Below, piece after piece: positions 16,837 through 26,104 of a stretch of 64,000 nt of DNA. The first letter of the stretch is position 1. Every line of letters starts with the position of its first letter. The DNA comes from CAYVQZ01 sp964453435 (lineage in GTDB: Bacteria; Abyssobacteria; SURF-5), in the NCBI GenBank assembly GCA_964453435.1, contig CAYVQZ010000013.1, positions 1 to 64,000 on the forward strand, written 5' to 3'. The notes beneath the pieces were generated by a model, which did no database searches, had not been told where the DNA came from, and saw nothing but the letters and a program-made list of their open reading frames with translations. The position numbers were made by a program, and so were the translations under genes.

Positions 16837-18915
16837 TCATGGTGTCAATTCGCGGTTCGGCAGACTTCCGATCAGGTCCCGAAGGGGAGCATTTCCGGAT
16901 GACCGGAGACAGGGATCAGCGGCGAGGGTCATTGCGGCAGTTTCTCTGGCAAGTTCAAGCAGCGGGGCGTCATGAATCAAATGGCCGACCCGAAGCGGAG
17001 GCGCGCCGCTCTGGGCGGCGCCGAGGAACTCGCCCGGTCCCCTTTGAACCAGATCATATTCGGCGATTTCGAAGCCGTCGTTGGTTGACGAAAGCGTTTC
17101 AAGCCGTCTGACACCGTTCACGGTCGCAGGACGCGCTTTCAATATGCAATGTGAGACGTATCGAGAACGACCGACACGACCTCTCAGCTGGTGGAGTTGG
17201 GCAAGTCCGAACCTATCGGCGTTTTCCACAACGATAACGCTCGCATTTGGCACATCGACACCGACTTCGATAATTGTTGTGGCTATAAGTAGTTGAATGG
17301 CCCCTGCCCGGAATCGGTTAATGGTATCCTCCCGTGCCTCCGATGACATTCGACCATGCAAACTATCGATTGAGATTTCCGGAAAAAGCTTTCGATATTC
17401 TTTGTGCGCCTGTGATACGGTTGTGACTTCCCTCTCAAATTCCGGGCCTGCCTCTCCGATCTCCGGACAGACGACAAAGACCTGGCGTCCTTTGGAGACC
17501 TCATCACGAATAATTTGCCAGGCTCGCTGTCGGTCTGATTCCTCAACAATAATGATGGTCTTAACGGGGCGTCTTCCGGAAGGCAATCCATCGATACGGA
17601 TTGTTTCAAAATTTCCGTATAATACCAGGGCGAGCGTGCGAGGAATTGGTGTGGCCGTCATGATGAGCAAGTCGGGATTGATTCCCTTTTCTCTGAGGGT
17701 TTGTCTCTGATTCACTCCAAACCGATGCTGCTCGTCGATGACGATAAGGCCGGCATTCGGAATTCGAAGTTCCCGTTGTATCAGGGCATGAGTGCCCACT
17801 ATTAAGCAAGGTTCTCCATTCTGCAGAAGTGTGAGGGTATGTTTTCTTTCATGCCGCCGGCAGCTTCCGGAAACAAGAGCGTGCTTTACCGGAATATTCT
17901 TGAGCAACTCTCGCACGCAGCCGAGGTGCTGTTCAGCGAGCAGTTCTGTGGGCGCCATGAGAACGGCCTGTTTTCCGCTCTCGATAGCCCTGAGCATGGC
18001 GTAGACGGCGACGACGGTTTTGCCCGAGCCGACGTCGCCCTGAAGCAGAACATTCATGACAAATGGCGATTCCATCCGGTTAAAAATCGCTGCGATCGCC
18101 CCCTTCTGTGAATCAGTCAGTGTGAACGGGATGTTTTGCCCGAGCATGTTCGTAAACGTTCGCGGCCCGTCCAAAGCGGTCCCTGCGCCGAAACCCTTAT
18201 GGGAAAAGGCTTGGATGGATAATTGGAGCGCCAAGAACTCCTGAAAGGCAATCCTCTTGCGGGCTTGTTCGAACTCTTCGGGCGAGCGAGGGAAGTGCAT
18301 AGCGCGCAAGGCGGCCTGTCGAGAAAGGAGTCCCAGTTTGGTTCTGAGGCGCTGGGGAAGATTTTCCTGCACCCGATCGAGGAAGTCGTCGCAACAGGAC
18401 CGGATTAACCTTCTCAGCTTCTTTTGTTTCAGACCTTCCGTCAAAGGATACACCGGAACCATTCCTACAGTGTGAAGGAACTCTCGATTGGCTTCGGAAA
18501 GCACCTCGATGTCAGGATTTTCCAACCGTAGTCCCCGCCGGTCCGAGACCTTTCCCGAGAGTATGACTTTGGTTGCCTTCGACAATGATTTTGCGAGATA
18601 GGGCTGGTTAAACCATATGGCTTCGAGGTTTCCCGTTTCATCGCGGACTTTACACTGCGTGATATGGAGGCGCCGGGACGGCCGCGAGCCGCGCAAGCTT
18701 GTTATCTCGCCCCGAATCACGACCGTCTCCCGGGGATGGACCGAGGCAATGGGCACAATGGCGCGTCGGTCGATATGTCGGCGAGGGAAGTAGTGCAGGA
18801 GGTCTCCAATAGTGGCGATACCGACCCTCCGGAGAAGGGATACTGTTTTCGGTCCGACTCCCTTGCATCTGGTTACATCGGTCAGCATGGGATCGGTATC
18901 CTGATGGTCGCGCAT
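16837..18915 (-). CDS. recG: ATP-dependent DNA helicase RecG
   Basis: The enzyme reverses stalled replication forks and migrates Holliday junctions. The N-terminal wedge/OB domain (VGPKTVSLLRRVGI, LLHYFPRRHIDR, VVIRGEITSLRGSR) precedes the helicase domains. These have Walker A GDVGSGKTVVA, the motif-II box IDEQHRFGV, TATPIPRTLAL and QLRGRVGRS. The open frame starts at 19071 inside the methyltransferase gene. I chose the ATG at 18915, which gives 692 residues, the usual RecG length; a GTG 18 bases upstream is also possible. Neither has a clear Shine-Dalgarno sequence. Confidence 0.94.
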   Translation of the reverse strand: MRDHQDTDPMLTDVTRCKGVGPKTVSLLRRVGIATIGDLLHYFPRRHIDRRAIVPIASVHPRETVVIRGEITSLRGSRPSRRLHITQCKVRDETGNLEAIWFNQPYLAKSLSKATKVILSGKVSDRRGLRLENPDIEVLSEANREFLHTVGMVPVYPLTEGLKQKKLRRLIRSCCDDFLDRVQENLPQRLRTKLGLLSRQAALRAMHFPRSPEEFEQARKRIAFQEFLALQLSIQAFSHKGFGAGTALDGPRTFTNMLGQNIPFTLTDSQKGAIAAIFNRMESPFVMNVLLQGDVGSGKTVVAVYAMLRAIESGKQAVLMAPTELLAEQHLGCVRELLKNIPVKHALVSGSCRRHERKHTLTLLQNGEPCLIVGTHALIQRELRIPNAGLIVIDEQHRFGVNQRQTLREKGINPDLLIMTATPIPRTLALVLYGNFETIRIDGLPSGRRPVKTIIIVEESDRQRAWQIIRDEVSKGRQVFVVCPEIGEAGPEFEREVTTVSQAHKEYRKLFPEISIDSLHGRMSSEAREDTINRFRAGAIQLLIATTIIEVGVDVPNASVIVVENADRFGLAQLHQLRGRVGRSRYVSHCILKARPATVNGVRRLETLSSTNDGFEIAEYDLVQRGPGEFLGAAQSGAPPLRVGHLIHDAPLLELARETAAMTLAADPCLRSSGNAPLRDLIGSLPNRELTP

Positions 18916-19006
18916 TCGGTTGATGGAGGTCACACTTTCATCTCGAAGCCGCGAGGCGTTGAAAACAGCCTCAGGTTCGAAATCTTCGGACAGACCGGGT
19001 TCGCCC

Positions 19007-19912
19007 CTATGATGCGACAATGTGCCGTTGCGAGGGGTTTCCCGCCTTTCGAGCAACGACGAACATGTCAATGAAACGAAATTTAATGATCGTGTTCTGA
19101 ACCCCGAGCCAACGGACCACCTTCCCCGCGAGATTGGCCACAGTGGGACTGTAGGGGTTGATCTTTGTCACCAGGAACCGCATGCTGCACGGCCACACGC
19201 CCCTGCGTGATTCAAGCATCTCGAAGCCCGTTTTTGCCAGCATGCGTCCAAGCGTGTTCACCGAGAAAAAATAGTTATGTTCGGCAACCTTTTTGAAGCC
19301 GTACCAATGTCTCCTCATTATCCGCGCCATGAAGCTGCCGGCATTTGGCACGGTGAGGAAGAGATATCCGTCAGGTTTCAGGATACGGTTAGCCTGGGTT
19401 AATTCACCGGCGGGATCGAAAGAGTGCTCCAACATGTCCCACATGGTGACGACTTCATACGAGCAAGGAGTTAGTTCGAGACTGGAAAGGGCGCCTGTGT
19501 GGACGGGAACGCCTGCAGCCTCTCTAGCCCTGAGGGAAGCAAAGGGGGAAACCTCGCTGCCTTCGGCATGCCACCCATGTGAGACCGCTATTTCAAGGAA
19601 GTAGCCGTACGCGCAACCCACGTCGATCAATGCGGCAGGCGGTTGAACAAACTTCTCGATTTTCTTCATGTGGTCTGCGAACACCTTTTTCAACCCGTCG
19701 GCATGAGTCGCATAATCGTCGTACCCCAGTACAGAGGGATTCCGGCTGACGAAATAATCCTCCGAGTATATCTTCGCGACATCTTCGGCCGCCGGCCGCG
19801 GGTTCGTGTAAAAAAGCTTGCAGTCAAGGCACCGCACAACGGAAGAATTCCCCACTCGGGCATATGGTTCAGCGCGGTCAGCCCCACACAGGTTGCAGGC
19901 CACATATTCCAT
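19007..19912 (-). CDS. Class I SAM methyltransferase with zinc-ribbon N-terminus
   Basis: The 301-residue protein has an N-terminal zinc ribbon (C6, C9, C28, C31 with FYTNPRP) and a class I methyltransferase domain with LIDVGCAYGYFLEIA as motif I. MWDMLEHSFDP and LKPDGYLFLTVPNAGS follow. This layout is found in methyltransferases acting on nucleotide sugars, surface polysaccharides and small molecules, so the substrate is unknown. GGAGG precedes the ATG. It reads toward recG but 91 bases separate them. A terminator between it and the upstream coiled-coil genes makes it a separate unit. Confidence 0.85.
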   Translation of the reverse strand: MEYVACNLCGADRAEPYARVGNSSVVRCLDCKLFYTNPRPAAEDVAKIYSEDYFVSRNPSVLGYDDYATHADGLKKVFADHMKKIEKFVQPPAALIDVGCAYGYFLEIAVSHGWHAEGSEVSPFASLRAREAAGVPVHTGALSSLELTPCSYEVVTMWDMLEHSFDPAGELTQANRILKPDGYLFLTVPNAGSFMARIMRRHWYGFKKVAEHNYFFSVNTLGRMLAKTGFEMLESRRGVWPCSMRFLVTKINPYSPTVANLAGKVVRWLGVQNTIIKFRFIDMFVVARKAGNPSQRHIVAS

Positions 19913-19967
19913 GTGATGAAACCTCCCATTTACAGAGCAGCAACCGGGATGTTGCCGGTCTTAATAG

Positions 19968-20003
19968 AAAAAGTCCGGACAGCATTTCACTGCCGGACTT
20001 TTG
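19968..20003 (-). terminator. Rho-independent terminator after the coiled-coil gene pair
   Basis: AGTCCGG-A-CAG and CTG-CCGGACT form a ten-base stem with one bulged A and a seven-base loop. On the minus strand it is followed by five T residues, and on the plus strand by four, so it could act both ways. It ends transcription from the gene at 20028. Confidence 0.8.
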
Positions 20004-20027
20004 TAAAGGCATGACTCGCCACTGGGG

Positions 20028-21020
20028 TCACAGCGCAGACAGCGTCTCGCTGGCGGTTCGCCTCAATTCCTCCTGTATTTCCGGGACCAGCGATACCGCC
20101 TTTTCCGCCCGCTCCACGCGCTCGGGATCCAGACTCGATTTCAGTTCTTCCGCTTTCGCTGCTGTTTCTCTTATTTGGTCGATGTTTTTCTGAGTGGACG
20201 CTATCAAGTAGTTGTTCCGAGCCTCGATTTGCTTCAAAGCCTTCTGGACGTTAGCGAGCGTCCCCCGCTGAACAATCAGTTGTCGCTCGGTTTCATCGAG
20301 CCTTTCCTCCACACGACCGAGCCGCTCCTCGACCAAGGGCCGGTCGGCAATCTTGGTTTCTATGGCCTCGATTTCTCCGACAATTTCGGAGCGTCTCTGG
20401 ATTTCGTTTTTGACAGCCAGAATATCATTTATACTTCCTACGGCTCGATAAGCGGCAAGCTCGCTTTCAATCGCTTTATTCTCTTGTTCGAGTTGCGCCA
20501 GTTGCTCGGCAGGTGTCGGTCCGCTGGTTAAAAGACCTTGAACCGAAGAGACCATGGGCTTTACCCCGAAGAAACCAAGCGCCAACCCGACAACTGCCAC
20601 CGCAACGATAAGCAGCACGCCTGCCAGACGCCCCCCTCTCCGTTTCGGCGGCGTATATGGCTCCACTTCGGGTAACGGTGAAACCGGCTCCTCCCTCGGC
20701 ATTTGTTCCATGGGAGCGCCTGTCTCCATCTCTTCTTCGAGGTCAAAGCCGAGCCCGAGTTCTTCTTCGGTCCCAGTCGGTTCCGCGACGCCCACGGGTT
20801 CCTCGAAATCGAGCGGTGGTTCCGTCTCTCCACCGGGCGTGCTTCCGAAACCGCCACTGCTCATGCCAGTTTCCAAGCTGATTGTGTCAGCGTCAAGCTC
20901 GTCACCAAGGCCGGTGTCGCCCAAGTCGAACATATCCTCCTCGCCCTCGCTGCCGGGAATAACTTGGGACACGTCGGATTGCTTTCGTTTTTTGAAAATC
21001 CCAAATATCTTTTCAAACAT
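20028..21020 (-). CDS. Single-pass membrane coiled-coil protein (paralogue A)
   Basis: This 330-residue protein belongs to no family I recognise. It begins with MFEKIFGIFKKRK, an amphipathic basic segment. A low-complexity acidic region rich in Glu, Gly and Pro runs to about 125. One transmembrane helix spans about 132-152 after KRRGGR, and a long coiled coil follows (about 172-310). Positive residues before the helix place the acidic part in the cytoplasm and the coil outside. The overall plan recalls FimV/TolA-like scaffolds without sequence proof. GGAGG precedes the start. The next gene upstream is its paralogue, and a terminator follows. Confidence 0.7.
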   Translation of the reverse strand: MFEKIFGIFKKRKQSDVSQVIPGSEGEEDMFDLGDTGLGDELDADTISLETGMSSGGFGSTPGGETEPPLDFEEPVGVAEPTGTEEELGLGFDLEEEMETGAPMEQMPREEPVSPLPEVEPYTPPKRRGGRLAGVLLIVAVAVVGLALGFFGVKPMVSSVQGLLTSGPTPAEQLAQLEQENKAIESELAAYRAVGSINDILAVKNEIQRRSEIVGEIEAIETKIADRPLVEERLGRVEERLDETERQLIVQRGTLANVQKALKQIEARNNYLIASTQKNIDQIRETAAKAEELKSSLDPERVERAEKAVSLVPEIQEELRRTASETLSAL

Positions 21021-21067
21021 GCGAACCTCCGCCTTCGTTCGGTTCTCGCGTTGGCTGCTTTATCGGG

Positions 21068-22117
21068 TCACGGCCGCGCGACAGCAGCGGAAGAAACTGA
21101 CACCGGTGGAGCCGGTGGCAGACTTGATAGATATTCGCTGATTTCATCAAGCCGCAGCCGGAGCTGATTTAAATCCTCCATCTGCAACTCGATTACCAGC
21201 CGCTGACTTCGCTCGGCCCGCACCAGTTCCACCTGGAAACGCTTATATTCTTCTTCGGTCTGCCTTGCTAATTCGACCACTTTCAAACGAGCTTCGTCTA
21301 TTTCCGACCTGATATTGGAAATGTCGCCGCGGGTTGCCGCCACCTGTGATTCCAAGTCACTGATTCTCTGCGACAACTCGTTATAAGCCGTTTCGGATTC
21401 TTTCAGTTCGCCCAAGTTGGCTTCGAGGTCAGTCAGGGGTCCCTGGGTGTCGCGTGTCTGAGCCAATTGCTGTTGAAGAGCTTTTACTTGGCCGGGCTGG
21501 CCCATTTTCTTGAATTCGGCGACTTCATTCTTTAATTTGGCGTTCTTGCGCTGTTCGGCATTCAGTTGGGCCTCGATGTCGAGCTTAGGCTCCTCGGCGC
21601 CACCCGCCCCCAAGAAACCCCCGACGAGCGGGAATATGAAGTACTGGCCAACTGCCCCCATCGCGATTGCGACCACTGCAACGACGGCCAGGGTGACAAT
21701 CCTCTTCTTGGCAGACACCGGTTCGGGCTCGGCAACAGGCTCGGCAAAAGGCGGAGCCTCTTCTTCCTCGATAAATGCGCCGGGCGCTTCAACCGGGGCG
21801 CCGGGCCCACCGATGACTTCGGGACCGGATACTTCGTCGCTGATGGTCTGCTCATCGAAGTCGCTTATTCCTGTCGAGAAGTCGGCCTCGCCAGTATCGA
21901 AATCGGCGTCCGAAAACGGAGCGTCGCTTCTTAAGCCGGCAGGGGCAGTGCCCACTTGATCAATGGATTCCTCTAAATCTCCAAGTTCTCCGAAACCCTC
22001 ATCCAAGCCAAATTCGTCCAAACCAGGCTCTTTACCGTCCATGATCGTGGTTTCGCCGCTCTGTTTCGGCCGCCTCTTCGTAAAACGCTTGAATAACCCG
22101 GAGATTTTCTCAAACAT
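21068..22117 (-). CDS. Single-pass membrane coiled-coil protein (paralogue B)
   Basis: This 349-residue protein has the same architecture as its downstream neighbour. It has an N-terminal MFEKISGLFKRFTKRR segment, an acidic Glu/Asp/Gly/Pro-rich cytoplasmic region to about 136, a transmembrane helix at about 140-165 after SAKKR, and an extracytoplasmic coiled coil (about 178-330). The first residues are nearly identical in the two proteins while the rest has diverged, so that segment is under selection. A consensus promoter lies 61 bases upstream and AAAGGAAAG precedes the ATG. The function is unknown; envelope scaffolding is a guess. Confidence 0.7.
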   Translation of the reverse strand: MFEKISGLFKRFTKRRPKQSGETTIMDGKEPGLDEFGLDEGFGELGDLEESIDQVGTAPAGLRSDAPFSDADFDTGEADFSTGISDFDEQTISDEVSGPEVIGGPGAPVEAPGAFIEEEEAPPFAEPVAEPEPVSAKKRIVTLAVVAVVAIAMGAVGQYFIFPLVGGFLGAGGAEEPKLDIEAQLNAEQRKNAKLKNEVAEFKKMGQPGQVKALQQQLAQTRDTQGPLTDLEANLGELKESETAYNELSQRISDLESQVAATRGDISNIRSEIDEARLKVVELARQTEEEYKRFQVELVRAERSQRLVIELQMEDLNQLRLRLDEISEYLSSLPPAPPVSVSSAAVARP

Positions 22118-22177
22118 GCTTTCTTTCCTTTTTTGTCACTTTAAAAATGACCGGCATTAACGCTCGTTCACAGAAAA

Positions 22178-22206
22178 ATTATACAGCAAAACTCCTTGGT
22201 TGTCAA
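22178..22206 (-). promoter_or_regulatory. Perfect-consensus promoter of the coiled-coil pair
   Basis: On the minus strand TTGACA (plus 22201-22206) and TATAAT (plus 22178-22183) are 17 bases apart. The predicted start is near 22171, giving a leader of about 54 bases before the ATG at 22117. This suggests a strongly and constitutively expressed pair. Confidence 0.82.
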
Positions 22207-22426
22207 AATCTTTGGGCAGACGAACGAACGACTTGCGCGGCTCAGCTTCGGGCCGTAATGAATGTGTTTGAGACCTCTAACCGCGGCGATATTGGTGGAG
22301 CAATTACCATGCCAAATTCGGTTTGTGAGGTCGATTGGCCTTCTCGTGGGAGAACCGAATTCAACGGCGCCGACGGGGGGAGGCGAGGTCTTTTCGCGCA
22401 ATTGTCGGCGGCTGAGTGGGAGAATT
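22207..22426. other. Intergenic region before the LysE-type gene end
   Basis: With the promoter and leader of the coiled-coil pair this makes a 309-base gap (22118-22426). Apart from that promoter I see no gene, repeat or clear terminator. Open frames on both strands have no family resemblance. Confidence 0.4.
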
Positions 22427-23080
22427 TCAATGCACCAGAATCCCATGAATCATTTTGGTTCCGTAGCCGACGAAAAGGGCCCCGAAAACGAGCAGAAACA
22501 CGGCGCAGCCTTGAATTATCCGGCGATAAAAGGTGGCGTTGAGAGAAGCTCGGCGGCGCGCCACCAAAAAACCGACCAAGCCAAGCCAGAGAAAGTCGGC
22601 GGAAATATGACCGATGTAAAACGCGGCGATACCTGCGAGACCGGCCTTACACGCGAATAACAACAGAGCGAGTCCGGCGGTGAGCCACCAGACAAGCCAG
22701 TAAGGGTTTGCAATCGTAACCAGAACGCCACCCATCAGCATGTGCCGAGGATTAGCCGGCGAATCCGCTCCTGCGATTGGCGCTTGGCTGACACGCGCCT
22801 GCCGAAAGGCGCCCACTCCCATCCAAAAAAGGATCCCTCCCCCGACCAGCCCTATCGGCCCTGCAAGCGAGTCGGGCGACACGATTTGAGTCAGCCCACC
22901 CGCGAGCGCGCCGACAACGAAAAGTTCGCACAGCGAATGGCCGCTCGATAACCACATGGCCGCCCACTTGCCCCGGCTCAGGGACTCCTTCAAGGTAAGC
23001 GCAAGCAGCGGCCCCGGCATAATCACACCGGTCAAAGCGAGAGCGAGGGATGTGAAATATATGAGCGCCAAGTCTTCCAC
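22427..23080 (-). CDS. LysE/RhtB-family exporter
   Basis: The 217-residue inner-membrane protein has about six hydrophobic helices. The LysE signature ALTGVIMPGPLLALTLKESLSRG is near the N-terminus, and ANPYWLVWWLTAGLALL lies in the middle. Family members export amino acids or related metabolites by proton antiport; the substrate cannot be told from sequence. It lies 83 bases after the EF-G-like gene on the same strand and may be co-transcribed. Confidence 0.85.
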   Translation of the reverse strand: MEDLALIYFTSLALALTGVIMPGPLLALTLKESLSRGKWAAMWLSSGHSLCELFVVGALAGGLTQIVSPDSLAGPIGLVGGGILFWMGVGAFRQARVSQAPIAGADSPANPRHMLMGGVLVTIANPYWLVWWLTAGLALLLFACKAGLAGIAAFYIGHISADFLWLGLVGFLVARRRASLNATFYRRIIQGCAVFLLVFGALFVGYGTKMIHGILVH

Positions 23081-23163
23081 GGGTTACCGTCCGATCATGG
23101 GCTTTGCCTCTCCGGCCGCGGGACCTCGGCGCGCCGCGTTCAAAAACGGGAATGAGGCCCCAC

Positions 23164-25218
23164 CTATTTTTGTTCCTCTTCCTTTTCCTTTTTTGCCTGC
23201 TCGATAACCTTTTGGGCAATGTGAGAAGGGACTTCCTCATAATGGGAGAACTTCATTGTGTAGCTGCCACGACCACCGGTGATAGAACGGAGTTCGGCGG
23301 AGTAATTGAGTATTTCGGCTTCGGGAACAAGGGCGCGGATTATCTGTCCATACGCACTGTTCTCCATGCCAAGTATTCGCCCTCGCTTTGAGGTAAAATC
23401 TCCGGTGACATCGCCCATGAACTCTTCGGGAACGATGACCTCCATTTCCATGATCGGCTCGATAAGACACATTTCAATCTGTGAGGCGGCTTTTTGGAGC
23501 GCCATCGAGCCCGCGATTTTAAAGGCCATTTCCGAGGAGTCCACAGAATGCATCATGCCGTCATACAGGCGAACCTTGGTATCGACAACCGGGTATCCCG
23601 CCAGAATGCCCCTTTCGAGGGCTTCAACCACGCCTTTTTCCACGGCGGGAATGAATCCTTTTGAAATAACGCCGCCGACAATGTTGTCAACAAACTCGAA
23701 CCCTTCCCCACGCTCTTTCGGAATGATTTCGATTTCCACCTCTCCGAATTGACCGCGCCCGCCGGTCTGTTTCTTGTGGCGGTAGCGAGCCGAGGCAGCC
23801 CCTTTGATGGCTTCTTTGTAGGCCACCTTTGGAATGGCGGTGTCGGCGGACACATTGAATTTGTTTTTCAGCTTATCCATGATGACGCTCAGATGCAAGT
23901 CACCCATACCCGCTATGATTTCCTCTTTTGTCTCGGTATTTCGGTATACTTTAAATGTGCGGTCTTCCTCGGAAAGGCGATGTAGCGCGCTCATAATTTT
24001 GTCTTCGTCCGCTCGGGACCGTGGAGTAACCGAGAGACGCACCATGGGTTCCGGAAACTCGATCGGCTCGAATATAAGGGGGTGGCGCTCGTAGCAAAGC
24101 GTATCGCCCGCCGAGGTAACTTTAAGCTTGGGGACAGCCGCAATTTCACCCGGGCCGACGGAATCAACGCTCGTTTGCTCCTTCCCTTGCATAACGAACA
24201 GGTTACCAATGCGTTCTGACGCCTTCTTGTTTGCATTGTAGAAACCCGCATCTGCATTTACGGTTCCGGAAAAAACGCGAAAATAGGTGAGCTGGCCTAT
24301 GTAGGGGTCGGTCATCGTTTTGAACACCTGTGTCGCGAGTGGCGCCGACGGCTCAGGCTTCGCTTCCTCTTTCTCACCCTTTTCGTTTTTCGCAAACCGA
24401 GGAGGCAGGTCCACAGGGGAAGGAAGACAGTCAACGATGAAGTCGAGAAGCTGTTCAATGCCGATATCTTTCTCGCCGGCTCCGCACAGAACCGGGATAA
24501 TGCCTCCTGAAGCAATGCCTCTTTTCAGACCTGCCGAGATTTCCTCTTCGGAGAGCGTACCCTCTTCGAGGTATTTTTCCGTAAGCGCGTCGTCGGTTTC
24601 AGCCGCAGCCTCAAGAAGTTTCTCCCGATAGTCGCCGAACTTTTCTCGCACCTCTTCGGGCGCCTGCGATTCATCGGGCGTTTTCCACAAACTGACGACT
24701 CCCTTCAGGTCGGCCTGTCTACCAACCGGAATGGCAAAGGGGACCACCGCAGTCCCAAAGCTGCTCTGCAGGGAAGCGAGCACTTTGTCGAAATCGCTGT
24801 GTTCTTTGTCGAGCTTATTGACGAAAATGGCCCTGGGGAGATTATTTTTTTCGCAGTAGCGCCAAGAGGTGATGGTGCCGACTTCTATACCGGCATAACC
24901 ATCGATCAGGAGTATCGCATTGTCCAAGACGGACAGCGAGGCCGCCATCTCGGCCACGAAGTCTGCATATCCGGGATTATCCACGATGTAGATTCGATTC
25001 TTTTTCCAGTCCGTATGCATCAGTTTGAGGGAAATGGTGAATTTCCGGGCTATTTCTTCCTCGAGATAATCTCCGACCGTATTGCCGGCGTCTATGGTCC
25101 CTGTTCGGTTCGTTTTGCCTGTCTTGTGTAAGACGTGTTCCACGAGGGAAGTTTTGCCTGTTCCCCCGTGGCCAATTAGGCCCACGTTGCGCACATCCTT
25201 CGGTTCGAATTTACTCAT
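23164..25218 (-). CDS. Elongation factor G-like GTPase (EF-G2 type)
   Basis: The 684-residue protein has the five-domain EF-G layout: P-loop GHGGTGKTS (16-24), NKLDKEH, a domain II beta barrel, domain IV with GGRGQFGEVEIEI, and a domain V ending in YTMKFSHYEEVP. The G3 motif reads DNPGYADF instead of DTPGHVDF, so the catalytic histidine is a tyrosine, as in the secondary EF-G2 class. It is probably not the main translocase; a canonical fusA should exist elsewhere. Its role may lie in ribosome stress or recycling (inference). GGGAGG precedes the ATG. The nudix gene lies 28 bases upstream. Confidence 0.85.
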   Translation of the reverse strand: MSKFEPKDVRNVGLIGHGGTGKTSLVEHVLHKTGKTNRTGTIDAGNTVGDYLEEEIARKFTISLKLMHTDWKKNRIYIVDNPGYADFVAEMAASLSVLDNAILLIDGYAGIEVGTITSWRYCEKNNLPRAIFVNKLDKEHSDFDKVLASLQSSFGTAVVPFAIPVGRQADLKGVVSLWKTPDESQAPEEVREKFGDYREKLLEAAAETDDALTEKYLEEGTLSEEEISAGLKRGIASGGIIPVLCGAGEKDIGIEQLLDFIVDCLPSPVDLPPRFAKNEKGEKEEAKPEPSAPLATQVFKTMTDPYIGQLTYFRVFSGTVNADAGFYNANKKASERIGNLFVMQGKEQTSVDSVGPGEIAAVPKLKVTSAGDTLCYERHPLIFEPIEFPEPMVRLSVTPRSRADEDKIMSALHRLSEEDRTFKVYRNTETKEEIIAGMGDLHLSVIMDKLKNKFNVSADTAIPKVAYKEAIKGAASARYRHKKQTGGRGQFGEVEIEIIPKERGEGFEFVDNIVGGVISKGFIPAVEKGVVEALERGILAGYPVVDTKVRLYDGMMHSVDSSEMAFKIAGSMALQKAASQIEMCLIEPIMEMEVIVPEEFMGDVTGDFTSKRGRILGMENSAYGQIIRALVPEAEILNYSAELRSITGGRGSYTMKFSHYEEVPSHIAQKVIEQAKKEKEEEQK

Positions 25219-25246
25219 TTCAACCTCCCGCGTTGCTATCCCGGAT

Positions 25247-25780
25247 TCAATCCAATTTCATGCGACTGACCACTAACAGGCCTATAATTGTCTTAGCATC
25301 CACGATCTCACCCGCTTCGATCTTCCGCAAAGCTTCTGGCAGGGACAGTGGGTGAACTTCGATTTGTTCGTCCTTTTCAAGATTCGACCCGACCGCCCGA
25401 AGTTCGGTCGCCAAAAACAAGTGCAGAAACTCATTGCAGAATCCGGGCGTGGTAAAGAAGCCGCTCAGCCGCTGCATTTTGCCTGCGCGGTATCCCGTTT
25501 CTTCGATCAGTTCCCTTTCCGCGCATGCTGCCGGCGTTTCCCCTGTTTCGAGCGTGCCTGCCGGAATTTCCCAGAGAGACATTCGGGTGCAATACCGGAA
25601 CTGTTTGAGGAGCAAAACCTCACCCGGGCTTATCATGGGCACAATCGCCGCAGCGCCGGGGTGCTGAACGACTTCGCGAATGGTCTCTCGGCCACTCGGC
25701 AACACAATCGTTTCAACGGAGACCTTCACTACGCGCCCCGAATATATCTGGTTTTGTTCTTTTACTTGAAAATCCTTCAT
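25247..25780 (-). CDS. Nudix hydrolase, ADP-ribose pyrophosphatase-like
   Basis: The 177-residue protein has a complete Nudix box (about residues 74-96), GTLETGETPAACAERELIEE followed by TGY. The surrounding VVQHPGAAAIVPM, LLLKQFRYCTRMSLWEIPAG and AELRAVG segments match ADP-sugar pyrophosphatases of the NudF type. It would hydrolyse ADP-ribose or a nucleoside diphosphate sugar. It lies 28 bases before the EF-G2 gene in the same direction. Upstream is a 324-base gap. Confidence 0.88.
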   Translation of the reverse strand: MKDFQVKEQNQIYSGRVVKVSVETIVLPSGRETIREVVQHPGAAAIVPMISPGEVLLLKQFRYCTRMSLWEIPAGTLETGETPAACAERELIEETGYRAGKMQRLSGFFTTPGFCNEFLHLFLATELRAVGSNLEKDEQIEVHPLSLPEALRKIEAGEIVDAKTIIGLLVVSRMKLD

Positions 25781-26104
25781 TTCAATCGAGTCCGGTAGAT
25801 GGAGTTATGGCGCATTTTATCGAAGCGTGACATCGGCTTCTCGCATCGGAATGTGTTCCACGATTGGTTCGCGCGTGTTTCGGGAACAGTGAATGTGTCC
25901 GATAATTGGCCCAAGTGTGCTTCGTGAGCGGACCGCCAACTATAAATCCCCAAAATACGGGAATTCGACAATTGGGCACAACTCCCTCCGCGCGCGTTTC
26001 GGCAGAAAATGTGATTATCGGACAGTCTCACATTTGCGGCTCTGCGCAACGGTAGAGACACCCACATCCGCACTGGCCAGCTACCTGCGCGTCTCAAAAC
26101 CGTG
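25781..26104. other. Intergenic region with internal repeats
   Basis: No convincing gene is visible. An exact ten-base inverted repeat, GTCCGATAAT (25897-25906) and ATTATCGGAC (26014-26023), flanks about 107 bases. A near-direct repeat, GCGCGTGTTTCGG and GCGCGCGTTTCGG, lies just before each half. The arrangement might form a structured RNA or be the remains of a duplicated regulatory site. A TAAAAT box near 25816 on the minus strand has no good -35 partner. Confidence 0.35.

Noticed and set aside
18916..19071. An N-terminal extension of RecG by 52 residues.
   Set aside because: It overlaps the end of the methyltransferase gene and makes the protein longer than usual; the ATG at 18915 gives the standard length.
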